DNA of 64,000 bases from Rhododendron vialii (Eukaryota; Streptophyta; Magnoliopsida; Ericales; Ericaceae), in assembly GCF_030253575.1 (NCBI RefSeq), contig NC_080559.1, forward strand, positions 31,212,501 through 31,276,500. The letters run 5' to 3'. Position 1 is the stretch's first letter. Every line of letters begins with the position of its first letter. Shown here one piece after another: positions 1-11,786 of the stretch. The notes beneath the pieces are model-generated. The model searched no databases. It worked only from the letters and a program-made list of their open reading frames with translations, and was not told the origin of the DNA. The position numbers were made by a program, and so were the translations under genes.

Positions 1-2
1 AA

Positions 3-212
3 AACCTATTCAGAGCAGTAACGACGACCGAGCAATCTATCGGGGACTTCAACCTGAAGGAAAAGCCCGTCTTGTTGGAGGATTGCAGAGCCTTCGCTAT
101 CGCAACCGCTTCTGTCGTAGCTGTAGAAGAAGAACTGATACTGCTTGGACTTGAATACCCGTTAGACGCGAGAGCAAACCAAGGGGGACAAGTTTGTGAG
201 CAGTTTAAATGA
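3..212 (+). CDS. 3' end of an unrecognised gene (partial)
   Basis: An uninterrupted frame runs from the left edge to a TGA at 210-212, about 69 codons, with higher GC and a less repetitive composition than the AT-rich DNA that follows. The translation ends ...LLGLEYPLDARANQ...CEQFK and includes an Ala/Val/Glu-rich helical-looking stretch (CRAFAIATASVVAVEEELI). I do not recognise the family. The start and upstream exons would lie outside the window. It could also be a chance frame, so no function is offered. Confidence 0.4.
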   Translation, partial: NLFRAVTTTEQSIGDFNLKEKPVLLEDCRAFAIATASVVAVEEELILLGLEYPLDARANQGGQVCEQFK

Positions 213-1561
213 TGGAGCAAACCACGTGATAATTTAAAGATGGAGCGACAAGAAGCGGCAGTTGCTGCCACAACGATTCTAAACAAATGCTATTATTCTA
301 TTAGAAGCAATAAACTTGTCCCCAAATTATATAGGCCCACCACCACTATAATTTTTTCTTTACGTTTTTGTTATATGGTCTTTAGGGTGCGTTCCAGAAC
401 GCAGAAAAAGCCTTTATTTTTTAAGAAGATAATTTCAAGCTCAAAAATTATAGATTTATTAAAATCTAAAAATATGCACTATGGATATTGTTTGAAAGAT
501 CTCACCGAGATCTTTTATATGATGCAAAAAAAAATTGAAAAATTATTTTTCATTTACATTATTTTTGAGTTTAAAAATGTGAAATAAGTTGCTTATTTTT
601 TAAGAAGGTTTGTGGAACGGGCTCTTAGTCGTCTAGTTTAGTTTTTGTTTTGATATAGGAGGACAAAAAATATAGTCCAAAGCCAAATCTAATGAGCAAA
701 GTGAAATATTACCAAACTTGAGGTCAAATTAAGAAAACAAAACTTCAAACTCAGTCTTTTAAGCAAATTTTGTTTATATTAAGGTGTAGATCAGTACAAA
801 GGGAAGAAACCTAACAGAAAATCGAAGAAAGGAAAGCAACGTGCCAAGCTACTTCAATTGTTGCGATACGTGCCATGTGACAAACAACGTTTATTTTTAT
901 CTAAAATATTCATCGTATAGTCCGTCTTTTCATTTTTTTAGCATATATGTTCGTCACCGCTAAAATAAAATCCTAGTTGTCCCTATGTAATACTCCAAAT
1001 AGAGCAACAAGTTGACGTTCGGGTTATACCTCAATGTCATCTTTTGATCTTTATGATTAATGAATTTTTTTTTCACCGTTCAGAAAAAGAGTTATACCTC
1101 GATGAACATCTCTCGCACTAATGTTTCAAACATATCTACGTACTCCTATATGTTATAGATATATGTGCACCTATTTTTGATAATCAAATTCGATCCGAGA
1201 TATATTAGTCCTAGTAGTTTCATATAATCTATTCGTGGTGTCCTAATACTTAAGGCTCATCTTAAAAAGTCCCACATCGTGTAAATATGAGAATGACAAG
1301 TTACTATTAAGGTAATGCCCGTTAGCTACTATTAATTTGAGTTATAATTTTTGAGTGACCTAAACTGTTGCGGGTACAATATTATCCCAAATTTTGCAAA
1401 TTATCCATAATAATAATAATAATTTGGTTGAATTATGAATGCACTAATGTTAAAAAAAACCTATGAATCAAATATTTCGAAATATAAAAGCAATTAAGAT
1501 TAGTTTCGATTTCCAAATCAATTCATTAGAAATTTAATCATCTTTCAAGCGTTTGTGAGCA
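213..1561. other. AT-rich intergenic DNA, one weak fold-back candidate
   Basis: I see no supportable gene here. Around 388-633 there is a possible degenerate fold-back element. It is bounded by GGGTGCGTTCC-like and GGAACGGGCTC-like ends and centred on a perfect hairpin near 496-517 (AAAGATCTC, three bases, GAGATCTTT). No target duplication could be assigned. Confidence 0.4.
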
Positions 1562-1730
1562 AGCCTAGGTTCAGCTCGATAAAATCTCGTTTTTATACGA
1601 GTTGGTAAGTATCTCGTTTTTATACGAGTTGGTGAGTTCAATTTTGAACGAACTTGTGAACAATCTTAAGTTCAGCTCGATAAAAACTCGTTTAATACAA
1701 GTTGCTGAATTCAATTTTGAACGAGCTGAG
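1562..1730. repeat. degenerate direct repeat, about 100-bp period
   Basis: The motif GTTCAGCTCGATAAAA followed by CTCGTTT...ATACGAGTTG occurs at about 1570 and again at about 1671, with a further partial copy between them. A related fragment (GAACGAGTTGAGCC) lies near 11760. This type of AGCTCG/TACGAG-rich repeat is common in plant intergenic DNA. No coding content is seen. Confidence 0.5.
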
Positions 1731-1800
1731 CTCAAATAATTTAACTTGATTGGACGTAGCTAAATTTAAACATATAGTACTAGTATATTGAAGAGAAAGA

Positions 1801-2199
1801 CTACAGCCATTGCAGGCAAAATGCGGTGGCCGGCCACCGCATGCCATTTGGGCCCCACTCCGGATCCCGCACGGACCATCCGATCCATTCAATAATTTTT
1901 AAAAAAAACCGAGTGGGTCACGCGGAAAATAAGCTCGATCCGATTTGTGTAGATGCTTGGATCAAGCTTCTCATCTTTGGAAAATCGAAAAAAATGGAAA
2001 GATTGGTTTTCCGATTTTTCAAAGATGAAAAGCTTGATCCGAGCACCTACACATGTCTGATTGAGTTGATTTCATGCACAACCCACTAGGCGTTTTTAAA
2101 AAAAATTATTGAACGGCTTGGATCATCCGTGCGGGACCCGGAGTGAACCGTCACGGCGTGTGATGGCCGGCCACCGCATTTTGCCTTCGGTGGCCGTAG
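1801..2199. mobile_element. MITE with long inverted termini (copy A)
   Basis: The ends are inverted: CTACAGCC...GGCAAAATGCGGTGGCC on the left matches the reverse complement of the right end ...GGCCACCGCATTTTGCC...GGCCGTAG, with a few mismatches over about 36 bp. The interior is also palindromic and shares AAACCGAGTGGG and AAGCTCGATCCGA motifs with the elements at 2226-2597 and 5564-5942. It has no coding capacity. The terminal repeat may extend several bases further out. No clean target duplication was found, so the superfamily is open. Confidence 0.65.
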
Positions 2200-2225
2200 A
2201 CTTTCTGACGAAAGTAACGAAAACA

Positions 2226-2597
2226 CTACCATCACCGACCGGGAGGGTCGGTGACCGGCCACCGACCCTGTGTGGGGTCCACTTCGGGCCCTGCACGAAT
2301 GATCCGAGCTGCTCAATAATTTAAAAAAAAAAAACCGAGTGGGCTGCGTGTGAAATAAGCTCAATCCGATGTGCTCGATCCGAGCTGTTCCAAAATCAGA
2401 TGATCCGAGCCGTTCAAAAATGAAAGTTTGGAACGAGCACGTACACACATCGAATTGAGCTTATTTCTCGCGAAACCCACTCGGTTTTTTTTTTAAAATT
2501 ATTGAGCGGCTCGGATCATTCATGCGGGGTCCGGAGTGGACCCCACACGCGGTCGGTGGCCGGTCACCGACCCCAAGGTCGGGGTCGGTGACTGTAG
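2226..2597. mobile_element. MITE with inverted termini (copy B)
   Basis: The left end CTACCATCACCGACC pairs with the right end GGTCGGTGACTGTAG. The terminal repeat is extended by GGTGACCGGCCACCGACC on one side and GGTCGGTGGCCGGTCACC on the other. The interior has the same AAACCGAGTGGG/AAGCTCAATCCGA arms as copy A, 27 bp away, so the two are relatives or a nested pair. It is non-coding. Confidence 0.65.
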
Positions 2598-2992
2598 CAT
2601 TGCTGCGAAAGTAAGAGAGCTGCTATTCCCCCCTTCTGACACAGCCCCCCTCCCGACCCCACCCCCTCCTTCCCGTTTTACCCTCTTCCCCCAGCTCCTT
2701 CTTTTTCTTCTTCTTCTTTTTTTCTAATTTTCAATTTTTTCTTTATTTGCTTCCTTTCCCATTTTTCCTCCTTTTTTTTTTTGGTTAACTAAAATTCTAT
2801 TTTCAATTAACCATCACAATACCATATTTAAGACCAACGCTCTGTGCCCAAGCTAACATATTTCTATGCTTTCAAAAATCTATATAAAAAAACAAATATA
2901 TATAAGTACAACATTAATCAGTTTAACGAGCACCCTAAGACTCCTTCTTTAATTTAGAGCTTTTAGGGTGTCCATTGAAAGGTTTTAGAGCC

Positions 2993-3270
2993 AAAAATTT
3001 ATTAGAACCATTTAGGATGAAATGATTAGAAAAATAACATCTTTGCACTGATTCAAACGGATTGAAAACTAAAACACTTATTTTTTTAAACCGTTTATAT
3101 ATTAAAAAATATAGTTAAAAGTTAATCTGACTATTTTTTTCCTTTTTTTCCTATATATATTAAAAAATATAGTTAAAAAAAGTATTTCAATTTTCAATCC
3201 GTTTGAATCGGTGCAAAGATATTATTTTTCTAAACATTTCATCTTAAATGGTAGTAATAAATTTTAGAAT
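2993..3270. repeat. fold-back element, AT-rich
   Basis: The arm at 2993-3120 (ATTAGAA...TCAAACGGATTG...TATATTAAAAAATATAG) is the approximate reverse complement of 3150-3270 (...CAATCCGTTTGAATCGG...TTTCATCTTAAATGG). It belongs to the same family as the larger palindrome that follows at 3340-4115. No target duplication was assigned. Confidence 0.5.
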
Positions 3271-3339
3271 ACACTTATTTTTTTAACTATTCAAAATAAA
3301 ATAATAAAAAAAAAATCTTTGCTCTAAAACGGCAATCCT

Positions 3340-4115
3340 AAAACGGTAACGTTTTAGTTAAAAAAAAATTTCAAAACCATCGATTTGCAATCCTATGGAG
3401 CAGAAACGTGATTATGAGAGCCCTAGATACAAAATTTGATTATGTCTCTTTAGAATAAGATGATCAAAATAATAAGATCTTCACACCCGTTTAAACGGAT
3501 TAAAAATTGAAGCACTGAATTTTTTAACTATATTTTTTAATATATAAATGGTCTCAAAAAATTAAGTGCTCAAATTTCCACTCCATTTGAATCGGTGCAA
3601 AGATCTTGTCAATATAATCAAAATAACAAGGGCCTTGTTCGTTTAGCACATTTGGGTATTTTAGTTTTGGTAGTGGGTGGAGAGAGAAATAGAGTAATGA
3701 TTGGAAAGAGATAGAGAGAGAAATAAAATTAATAATTGGAGAAATATGGTAATGATTGAAGAAAGATATAGAGTAATGATTGAAAAACAAAGTTAAAACA
3801 AAGTAAATATGCTAAACGAACAAGGCCAAGATCTTTGCACCGACTTAAACGGAGTGAAAATTTGAGCACTTAATTTTTTAAAACCGTTTATATATTATTA
3901 AAACCGTTTATATATTAAAAAATATGGTTAAAAAATTAAGTACTTGAATTTTTAATCCGTTTGAACGGGTTTGTAGATATTTTTATTCTGATCATATTAT
4001 TCTAAAGAGACATAATCAAATTTTGTTTGTAAAGCTTTCATAATTATGTTTCTGCTCCATAAAATTGCAAACGGATGGTTTTGATTTTTTTTTTTAAACT
4101 AAAACGTTGCCATTT
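3340..4115. mobile_element. large palindromic MITE-like element with a nested insertion
   Basis: The left end (CGTTTTAGTTAAAAAAAAA...CCTATGGAGCAGAAACGTGATTATG) pairs with the right end (CATAATTATGTTTCTGCTCC...TTTTTAAACTAAAACG). Conserved inner arms include GATTATGTCTCTTTAGAATA and its complement. The element is split by a 197-bp insertion at 3631-3827. No open reading frame of note is present. Confidence 0.6.
3631..3827. mobile_element. MITE with perfect 18-bp TIRs, PIF/Harbinger-like
   Basis: The element begins GGCCTTGTTCGTTTAGCA and ends with the exact reverse complement. It is flanked by a 3-bp duplication AAG (3628-3630 and 3828-3830). The interior is rich in GAGAGAAATAGAGTAATGATTG-like repeats. 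A relative lies at 59384-59517. The 3-bp target duplication fits the PIF/Harbinger (Tourist) group, although AAG is not the usual TWA. Confidence 0.75.
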
Positions 4116-4126
4116 TAGGGGAGCCG

Positions 4127-4215
4127 GGGGTAATCCGAAAAAAGCGTGGAAAAAGTGCTGTGGGGTTGGGGGGGGGGGGAGGGGGTTGGGGTGGGGTGGG
4201 GTGTCAGGGGAGGGG
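4127..4215 (+). other. long G-run tract, possible G-quadruplex
   Basis: About 90 bases contain many runs of three or more G on the plus strand, including an uninterrupted run of nine G, with GGGGTGGGGTGGGGT spacing that fits the G3+N1-7 pattern several times over. The tract lies just outside the right end of the 3340-4115 palindrome. A CT-rich stretch follows at about 4360-4410. Confidence 0.6.
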
Positions 4216-5563
4216 GAATAGCAATTTACCGAAAGTGAACTCAATGTCAGAGTGTGCATCATTACTTTTATCATGTGCACTGAAATGACATTTTTACCCT
4301 TCTTGTTGTTACCAGTGCCCACCTCATGTACTCGCTCCCACCTCATTACTTTTACAAGTACTTTTTTTTCTCTCTCTCTCTCTCTCTTCCGTTTCTCTCT
4401 CTTCCTCACTTTTCTGTATCTCATTTTTTTATTTTGTGTTCTAAAAATGTTTATAACTTCCACTATTATACATATTTATTTTTTACACAAATTATATATT
4501 CAACTCTACTTGTATAAATTTACTAAATGAGATCTATATTGAATATAAAATTATTTATAATTTTAATTTTAATTTTTCAATGTGAATTTTATATTATTGT
4601 GATTGAATTTTAGGGGAGTGATTTTCACATCCCTATTTTTTATATTCAAACTTTATTTATTTATTTTATTGTTGAAAGTGCATGTAATTTTTTTTTGCTA
4701 AAAAATGAAAAAAGAAAATCTAAACAAAGGGAGTGTAAAAATCATTTCTAGAGTTTTGCACTCTAAATTTTTGCATGTTTCAATTGTTAATTGTCTATGT
4801 ATGAAAAGTAAAAATGACTTCTTCTTTTGTGTCTTTATTTAATTTTTTTTCACATTGGTTAGTTTTGCATCAAAAATTTTTGACTGAAATTCATCTCGAT
4901 GAGAGAAATTGAAAAAGTAAAAAGTTATGATCGAAACTCATATTATTTGAATAAAGACAAAAGAAATTAAAAAAATCTTTTTTACACATAGTTGGAAACT
5001 GAAAAGTACATATCCTTTGATGGTTGTCTTGTATCTGAAAAAAGTCAAGAGTGTTGCATGATTAATCAGTGCATAGCGGCGTTGGATAGCCGGACAATAA
5101 AAAAATTATTTTTGACTTTTTACTCTACCCATGCAACTGACAAATATTTTTTTTCTCGACCTTTGTAACTGACAAATGAATTTTTTGACTTTTTCTAAAA
5201 TGGTTGTTTCAGAATTTGTCAAATAGTATATCCTTCTGAGTTAGAGAAAAATCAAATATAATCTTTTCACCTTAACTTCTAACCCCTTAAAGGAAAAAAA
5301 AAAAAAAAGCAAAAAGAAAATAAAGAAGTAGGTAACACTTACAGCTGTCAGTTACATAGGTAGAACCGTAAAAACTACCACTATTTGCCGAGCAAAATTT
5401 AGTTTAAAAAGAATCTAGGGGTAGTATTGTATTTTCACATGTGTTTGCTATATGCTCATTTCGGATTGCATTGGTACACACAAAGAAAGAACGTGCCAGC
5501 AAAGCCAATGGATCAACGTAAGGACTAAAGTACTACTCTGATTACGAAGTTAAGGGGTGTAAT
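4216..5563. other. AT-rich intergenic DNA without recognised features
   Basis: The stretch holds homopolymer-rich, low-complexity DNA and a CT-rich run at about 4370-4390. No gene, RNA or clear repeat could be supported. Confidence 0.4.
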
Positions 5564-5942
5564 GGGGAAATGATACACCCACTGAAGGAACCCCCACTGC
5601 ACATCACCGGGCCCACTCCGGCCACCGGACGGCCAATCCAAACCGTCCAAAAATTCTATTAAAAAAAACCAAGTGGGCCTACGCGAGAATCAACAGCATC
5701 CGACGTGTGTAGGTGCTCGATCCAAACTTTCAAAAATCAGATGATCTGAGCCGTTAAAAATAAAAGTCTGGATCGAGCACCTACACACGTCGGATGCCGT
5801 TGATTCTCGCGTAGGCCCACTCGATTTTTTTTTTTTAGAATTTTTGGACAGTTTGGATTAGCTGTCCGATAGCCAGAGTAGGCCCGGCGACGTGCGGTGG
5901 GTGGTGTGGCGGGGATTCCTTCGGTGGGTGTATCATTTCCTA
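5564..5942. mobile_element. hAT-type MITE with 8-bp target duplication
   Basis: The left terminus GGAAATGATACACCCACTG and the right terminus (reverse complement GGAAATGATACACCCACCG) match over about 25 bp with one mismatch. Eight-base direct repeats GGTGTAAT flank it at 5556-5563 and 5943-5950, the signature length for hAT elements. Inner arms (GATCGAGCACCTACACACGTC and complement, AAGTGGGCC and complement) link it to the 1801-2597 pair. It is non-coding. Confidence 0.75.
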
Positions 5943-6018
5943 GGTGTAATATAGCACTTTAGCACCTATTAACAGGACCGTTATAAATTGGAACTATAGT
6001 TGTTCAGAGAAATAAATA

Positions 6019-6258
6019 CTCCCTCCGTTTCATAATAATGACAATTCCATTTTATCTCTCTTATCTTTTTTCAAATGAAAAAATTAATTACTTCCGTGCA
6101 TAATTTTTCAAAATTTTTCACATTGTATAAAAGATCTCGAATAATATTTTAATTTGGTGTGAAAAAATTTAAAAAATCATATATAAAAATAGTTGATTTT
6201 TTTATTTAAAAAACGATACAACTTTTTATGATGAACTCTTAATATGAAACGAAGGGAG
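6019..6258. mobile_element. Stowaway MITE (Tc1/Mariner)
   Basis: It begins CTCCCTCCGTTTCATAATAA and ends TTAATATGAAACGAAGGGAG, the classic Stowaway terminus, flanked by the TA dinucleotide on both sides. It is 240 bp long, the same length as the copy at 44482-44721, and lies about 180 bp upstream of the first DUF1218 gene. Confidence 0.85.
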
Positions 6259-6351
6259 TACAGTGGAAAATAGATTCTTCATTAAACGGATATACGTTGC
6301 GTTGAGGAGTCACGTTATTTCCCTTTGCCTGTCTTCCATCTCCTCGCCACT

Positions 6352-6353
<2 letters not shown>

Positions 6354-6418
<65 letters not shown>
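6354..6418. repeat. compound (GT)n(GA)n microsatellite in 5' leader
   Basis: A run of about eleven GT repeats passes directly into about twenty AG repeats and ends 21 bp before the ATG of the first DUF1218 gene. GA tracts also precede the ATGs of the two paralogues (12275-12303, 21553-21635), so the tract predates the duplications. Confidence 0.85.
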
Positions 6419-6422
<4 letters not shown>

Positions 6423-6439
6423 AGTGAAGAAGAAGAAGA

Positions 6440-9400
6440 ATGGAAAGGAAGGCAAAAGTGATTATTTGCTCAGTAGTGGGGTTTCTAGGGCTTCTATCTG
6501 CTGCCTTGGGTTTTGCTGCCGAGGCCAAGAGGATAAAGGTAATTAATTACCCATTTACTCATACTCATCAGGGAAGAGATTGAAGTGGAAATGGCTATTA
6601 TCGAGTTGATATCTTTCTTTCTTTTCTTACTTCTGAATGTTTTCAAGCAGATGCTTCGTTTTTGCTTAGAGAAAAGTGGTATCACATGTTGAATCGCTGT
6701 ACTATATTGTCTATTTTTCCCTGGCAAGGTTTTAGGAAATATTTTTTGTGACTACATATTTTTCTCAAGGTTATTTTACTGTGGAAAATTATTGCCCCTA
6801 ATTTCTGCGCAGCAAGGGTAATTGGTGAGCGTACAGGTCTGGATTCAAAGAAATTACAGTAGTTAAGAGGGATCTGAGCAGCGAAAATGGTCTCATCAGT
6901 TTTCTGTTGGATCTACGTGGTTTTTTTTCTGCATATGTTAGTATTTATTATTTGACCACCCTTTCCCTCTTTGCTCCTGTATTGGCTGTTGACTTGTACC
7001 TTGCTTACTATGGCAAAGTGTTGGAAATAATCGTTAGAATTTTTGTAAACTATATAACAAACGGAGACAACAGCACCGCAATAAAATAACACCACCATAA
7101 ATAAGAGTATGAGAGAATTTGTGTGGATCGAGTCACGCGTGAAACGCTCTTCTAGGAGAAGATATGTCCCTGCTAGCACCGAGTTGTGTGACATTCTACT
7201 CCCACGATACAACGATCCTTGGAAAGGTTTGTGTGCGACTAAAACTTTCCCATGAACCAAGAACCGCCCATATGCTCAAACACGAAAATCTATAAAAGTA
7301 CTTAAAATTATGCAAAAACAAGTGAGAAAAGTTCTAGGGTATTGAATTCAGTTTCCCTCTCGTAACTTGATATTTCTTGGTTAAGGATCCATTCAAATCA
7401 ATTCAAGATATTAACGAATAACTGATTGGCATAGATTATCTCCGCGTAGTACAAGTCGTCTTTCTAGCACAAGCCATATCTAAGTACGGTTCGTCTAATA
7501 GCACACCTTGTCTTATAAAGTATAACCTATCTCAACCAACTCCGCGAATCAATACAAACCGTATATGCAAGTGTTTGAAGTCTAGAATACAAACACTAGA
7601 AATTGATAGAATAGAAAGCATTCAAACCATTCATTCCAAAAATGAAATTATCCTTAAAGTCATACATCCATGATTTGAAAGGAATAGCCTTAAGACGCAT
7701 ACAAAACTCATGCTACTTGAAAGGAAACCTTCATCTAACCCTAGAAATGGAGTTTAGCCAGCCATGGATGGAAGAAACTTCAAGTTCTTTTGATTACAAG
7801 GCATGCTCCCTTGAATCTCTTCCTTTTCTTCTCTTTTCCCCTTCTTTCTTCTTGCTTCACCTTTAAGTAATTCCCAAGCGAGTTCCCAAGCAAGTGTGTT
7901 GCCGTAGGTTAGCCCCAAAAAGCTTTATATAGAGTCCCTCCCGAAGTTGGCTGTTCAAAACATAAAAAGGTCAAAGAAAAATGCTGAAGTCGGCTGATCT
8001 TGTCCAGTTAGGAAGGCGGCTCGTCTGGTTGGATGGACTGGACACATGGCTGGAAATAAAGTGCCGAAACTGATGCTTTTGGCTTGTCCAGTCGGATTTG
8101 AGATGCAACTGGTTGGATGTGAGTCCTTTGTGGCCCTTCGCCTTGCATCTTGCCTCACGCCTTGCTCCGTTACTCCTAGCTTTGATCCACATCTTCTAAT
8201 TCTTCCATTTTAGCTCCGACTTTGTCATATTCTGCCTCCAACACCTGAAAGGCAAATGAAGTGTAACAATATACAAGTAGCATGATTGTGGACTTATCAA
8301 GTGTAAATTGGGGAGCTTAAATGCCAACATTTAAGATGCAGTCACACAATCTAAAGATTAAGTTTGAGTGGTATAGATTCCTGGTTACCAAAAAACTAGA
8401 ACAAAAGAGAGAAGACCGAAAGCTAACCACTGAAAGAAAAGAAAAAGACAAACAAACATCAACCCAGGAAAAGATATACTCAAGCAGGTAAAATTGCTAA
8501 AACCTTGTCCTTGCTGCTGTGATCGTGGTGATCAATCACCTTCACCTGCGGATCAAAAAAAAAAAATCACCTTCACCTAGTGCTTGTGATGTAGTTGAAT
8601 TTGGATTTTCAATGGTCACCTTCCATTGGGGCTTATTGATGCAGTTTAGTTTGTTAATGTCGTACTTCTTGTGACTTGTAGGAGCATTGATCATTACTTG
8701 GTACCAGAAGCACAAAGTTGAGTTGAGTCTGTTTCCATGCGCAAAGAATGTGGCAACATTTATTTGAGTGGTAAAACGCTAGTTGAATGAGACGATCACA
8801 TTTAACAATGTTTCTACTTTCTAGTATCTGTAGTTTAAGTTTTTATACTCCCTTGACTGACAGTTTGATGAAGTACTTAATTGGTTCTGAAGATTGTGCG
8901 TATTTCAGTTGGGCTGAATCTAAAATGGTAGGGATTTCAACAGTTCATGACGTGGTGCTATAATGTTAATCACTTCATTATATTATGTGGAGTAATTTGA
9001 TTTGTATTCTCACTAGCCTTTGGTCTCTACTCTTTATATTGTCAAATCAGTGATTAGTTGTTTCATCTGCTATTCGACCTCTTTTCCCCCTGCTTTTGCA
9101 GGCTTCTCAGATTCATATTACCCCTTATTCTACTTGTATATACCCCAGCAGTCCAGCTTTGGGTCTTGCATTAAGTGCAGCAGTGGCTCTTATGATTGCT
9201 CAAATTATCGTCAGTACCGCAACTGGCTGTTTTTGTTGCAGACGAGGTTCTTATCAATCCAACTCTAATAGTAGATTGGGAGTGATCTGCTTTGTCATCT
9301 CATGGTAATTCTGAGCTTGGACTTGAAAGTTGAAAACAAATTTATACTTAGTAGGAATATTTTCTACAGCAAGCACACTCTAACTACTTTTTTGGCAAGT

Positions 9401-10668
9401 TTGTAGTTACTAGATATTTTACTGGTTTTCGACTTCTTTTGTTGCTTATTATTGAACTTTCTGTTTCTGGAATTCGCTGTTTTTACTTTGAGAATCTTGG
9501 TGGGTAAAATTGTAAGTTGATTGTAGTGTGTTTTTAAATATTTCTTGTGGGTCAAAAAAGCTTGGAAACACTTTGGACAGTCGGGATTGCGGATTGCCTT
9601 CTTTTCATGACACTTTAATTGTGTAATTGGTTGGAAGTGCAAGTGAGATTCATTCTCCTTTCGTTTGCAAGATGACTTGGTTAAGTTTCACCCTGTGTGG
9701 ATCGTTCCGTGGATCATGCCGTAAATTGTGGTAGGACGGGATAGACTTATGTAGATTGCGGTATAAGAATGTGCTTATTTTAAGCAATAAAGATCCAAAT
9801 ATCCAATACATATAGAACGCTATTGTTGGAATTCTTGATGTACTACTTTCATTTCTAGAAGCATTCTGAAAGTTTTTGTTTTTTACGTTAGTCTGTTAGT
9901 GCTCTATTTTTTGGTTGGGTAAATTTGATTTCGTTCTCTTAAGGAAAATGGTAAGGAAATAAGTAGGAAAAATATCGTGTTCACTTTAGATTGCTAAATT
10001 CCCTGCCTCAGAACGTTGGTGTACAATATTTCAGAACATGCATTCCAATACGTTATTTACTAGGATGTTGGAGAATTGTGGTAACAGAGGTTTGACCACC
10101 GCAAAGCATTATTGGGGCACGTAGCTTTGTTGGTTGTAAACTTCTTTTGGATCATCGATTTTGTTTCTCTTCATTATTTTTTGACCTTCTTATTCCACTT
10201 ATGCTAAAATTTTAGATTCATGAAGTGCTAATTATATTTTTCATTGAGTGCAGGATCACATTTATCAATGCATTCCGTCTGTTTCTATCCGGTGCTGTAC
10301 TCAACGGACACCATGTGAATGAGTACTTTGACAACACCTCTTATTGCTTCACTGTGAGGCCCGGAGTTTTTGCTGGAGCTGCTGTCCTGTCCCTTGCAAC
10401 TGTGGTACTTGGAATTGTTTGTTATCTAGCTTTGGATTCAGCAAAAATCAGCAATAATTCATGGGGTGGGACTGCTGCTGCTCCTAATCAAGGTGGTATT
10501 GCAATGGGACACCCACAATTCCCCCCACCGCAATACCCTCCAGGGCCTCCACCACAATACCCCCCACCGCAATACCCTGCAGGGCCTCCACCACAATACC
10601 CTCCTCAGAACACAGAAGCTCCAATTTTTGTGCACGAAGACACATACATGAGGCGGCAATTTACTTGA
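6440..10668 (+). CDS. DUF1218 membrane protein, tandem copy A
   Basis: Exons are 6440-6538, 9102-9304 and 10254-10668, giving 238 codons plus stop; every junction is GT-AG and in frame. The protein starts MERKAKVIICSVVG. It has four hydrophobic segments at about residues 7-27, 52-76, 92-117 and 138-158, the conserved CIYPSSPALGL stretch, a CCRR-type cytosolic loop, and a Pro/Gln/Tyr-rich tail (PPQYPPGPPPQYPP) ending in VHEDTYMRRQFT. This is the DUF1218 architecture, which includes Arabidopsis DESIGUAL/VCC (leaf symmetry and veins) and MWL proteins (lignin modification). The exact role here is unknown. Intron 1 contains an LTR-like insertion. It is the first of three same-strand paralogues with identical splice phases. 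Confidence 0.9.
7019..8243 (-). mobile_element. LTR-like insertion in intron 1 of DUF1218 copy A (possible solo LTR)
   Basis: The segment begins TGTTGG and ends CCAACA, as LTRs do, and sits in intron 1 of copy A. The flanking intron sequence is recognisably similar to the third paralogue (for example GCTCC...ATTGGCTGTTGACTTGT versus GCTCCGACATTGGCTATTGACTTAT), and that paralogue has no such block. No coding domains were seen. I found no convincing 5-bp target duplication, so it is an old or imperfect solo LTR, or a different kind of insertion. Confidence 0.4.
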
Positions 10669-11786
10669 TGACCGTTTTTCTTTGGGGAAATGGTGGTGCT
10701 AGGGCTTCACAGAAAACTTGTTTATGTAAAGGGTGTGTGTTTAGGGTTGGGGTTGGGGGAAGTTCCTCCTCGCAGTTGCTTTTGCTTTGTTTGTCAGGGC
10801 CTAGCCTATCCCCCGGCCTGAAAAGGTTTTGAAGATGGAAAGCGTATGTGTAAAGGAAGGGAAAATCTTCAAAACACACCCTTTTATAGTGTGTACCATA
10901 TGTATCTATTGTGCCACCTCATAAAAAATTTATTTGTAGGATTGGTCATTCATAACATTTTAGTATTTCGTATCGTAATTTTTATACTAAAAATTCGTAA
11001 CTTTTCATCAATATGATTCGTAACTTTTTAGCAATAGATTTATAACATTTTGGTGTGTTTCATTAAGGATGCATATGATACACATCCAAATAAGGGGTGT
11101 ATATTGTAGTCTTATAGCACTTCCCCTAAAGGAAACATGTTTTGCAAAATATGCAGATCATCAGTAGAGGTGAGATCTTTGTAATTGTATGCTGTGCACT
11201 GGAGTAGTGGAATGGCCAAGTTTGAATATGGGTTAGTTGCCAAAACCAAACCAAGTTCAGTTGGAATTGTGTAGTTGATTACTTGATTACAATCTCTCTC
11301 TCTCTCTCAAACACACATCTCCTTTTTTGGGTTGGATATAAAATTTCTACATTATTTATTTTTCGTAGTTTCTTCATTAGTTTTTTGCCAAAATTATTTG
11401 GGGCAATGATTTGCGTCAGAGAGGAATTAGGAAATTATAAAAAATGAACCAAAGTTGGGAAAAAAATATAAATAAGACGACACCAAAAACAAAAAGAGAA
11501 TTGCTTCAAACTTTTTTTCGTCTTCGGTATTTTTTTTTGGCTTTTCGTAATTTTTATTTTTACTCTTTTCGTCGAGACGAATAATCAATGCCAACAAAAA
11601 AAAATTACCATAAATATAGAAAAAGATGAACAAAATTACCATAGTAATAATTTAGGAAGAACATGGCGTATTTAGTGTTGCAAACAAGTTGAGCCATTTG
11701 TGAGAAACCATATGTTCAGCTTGACAAGAACTCATGCATGTTAATTTATCCCTTAATTTTGAACGAGTTGAGCCAAAAAAATTTAA

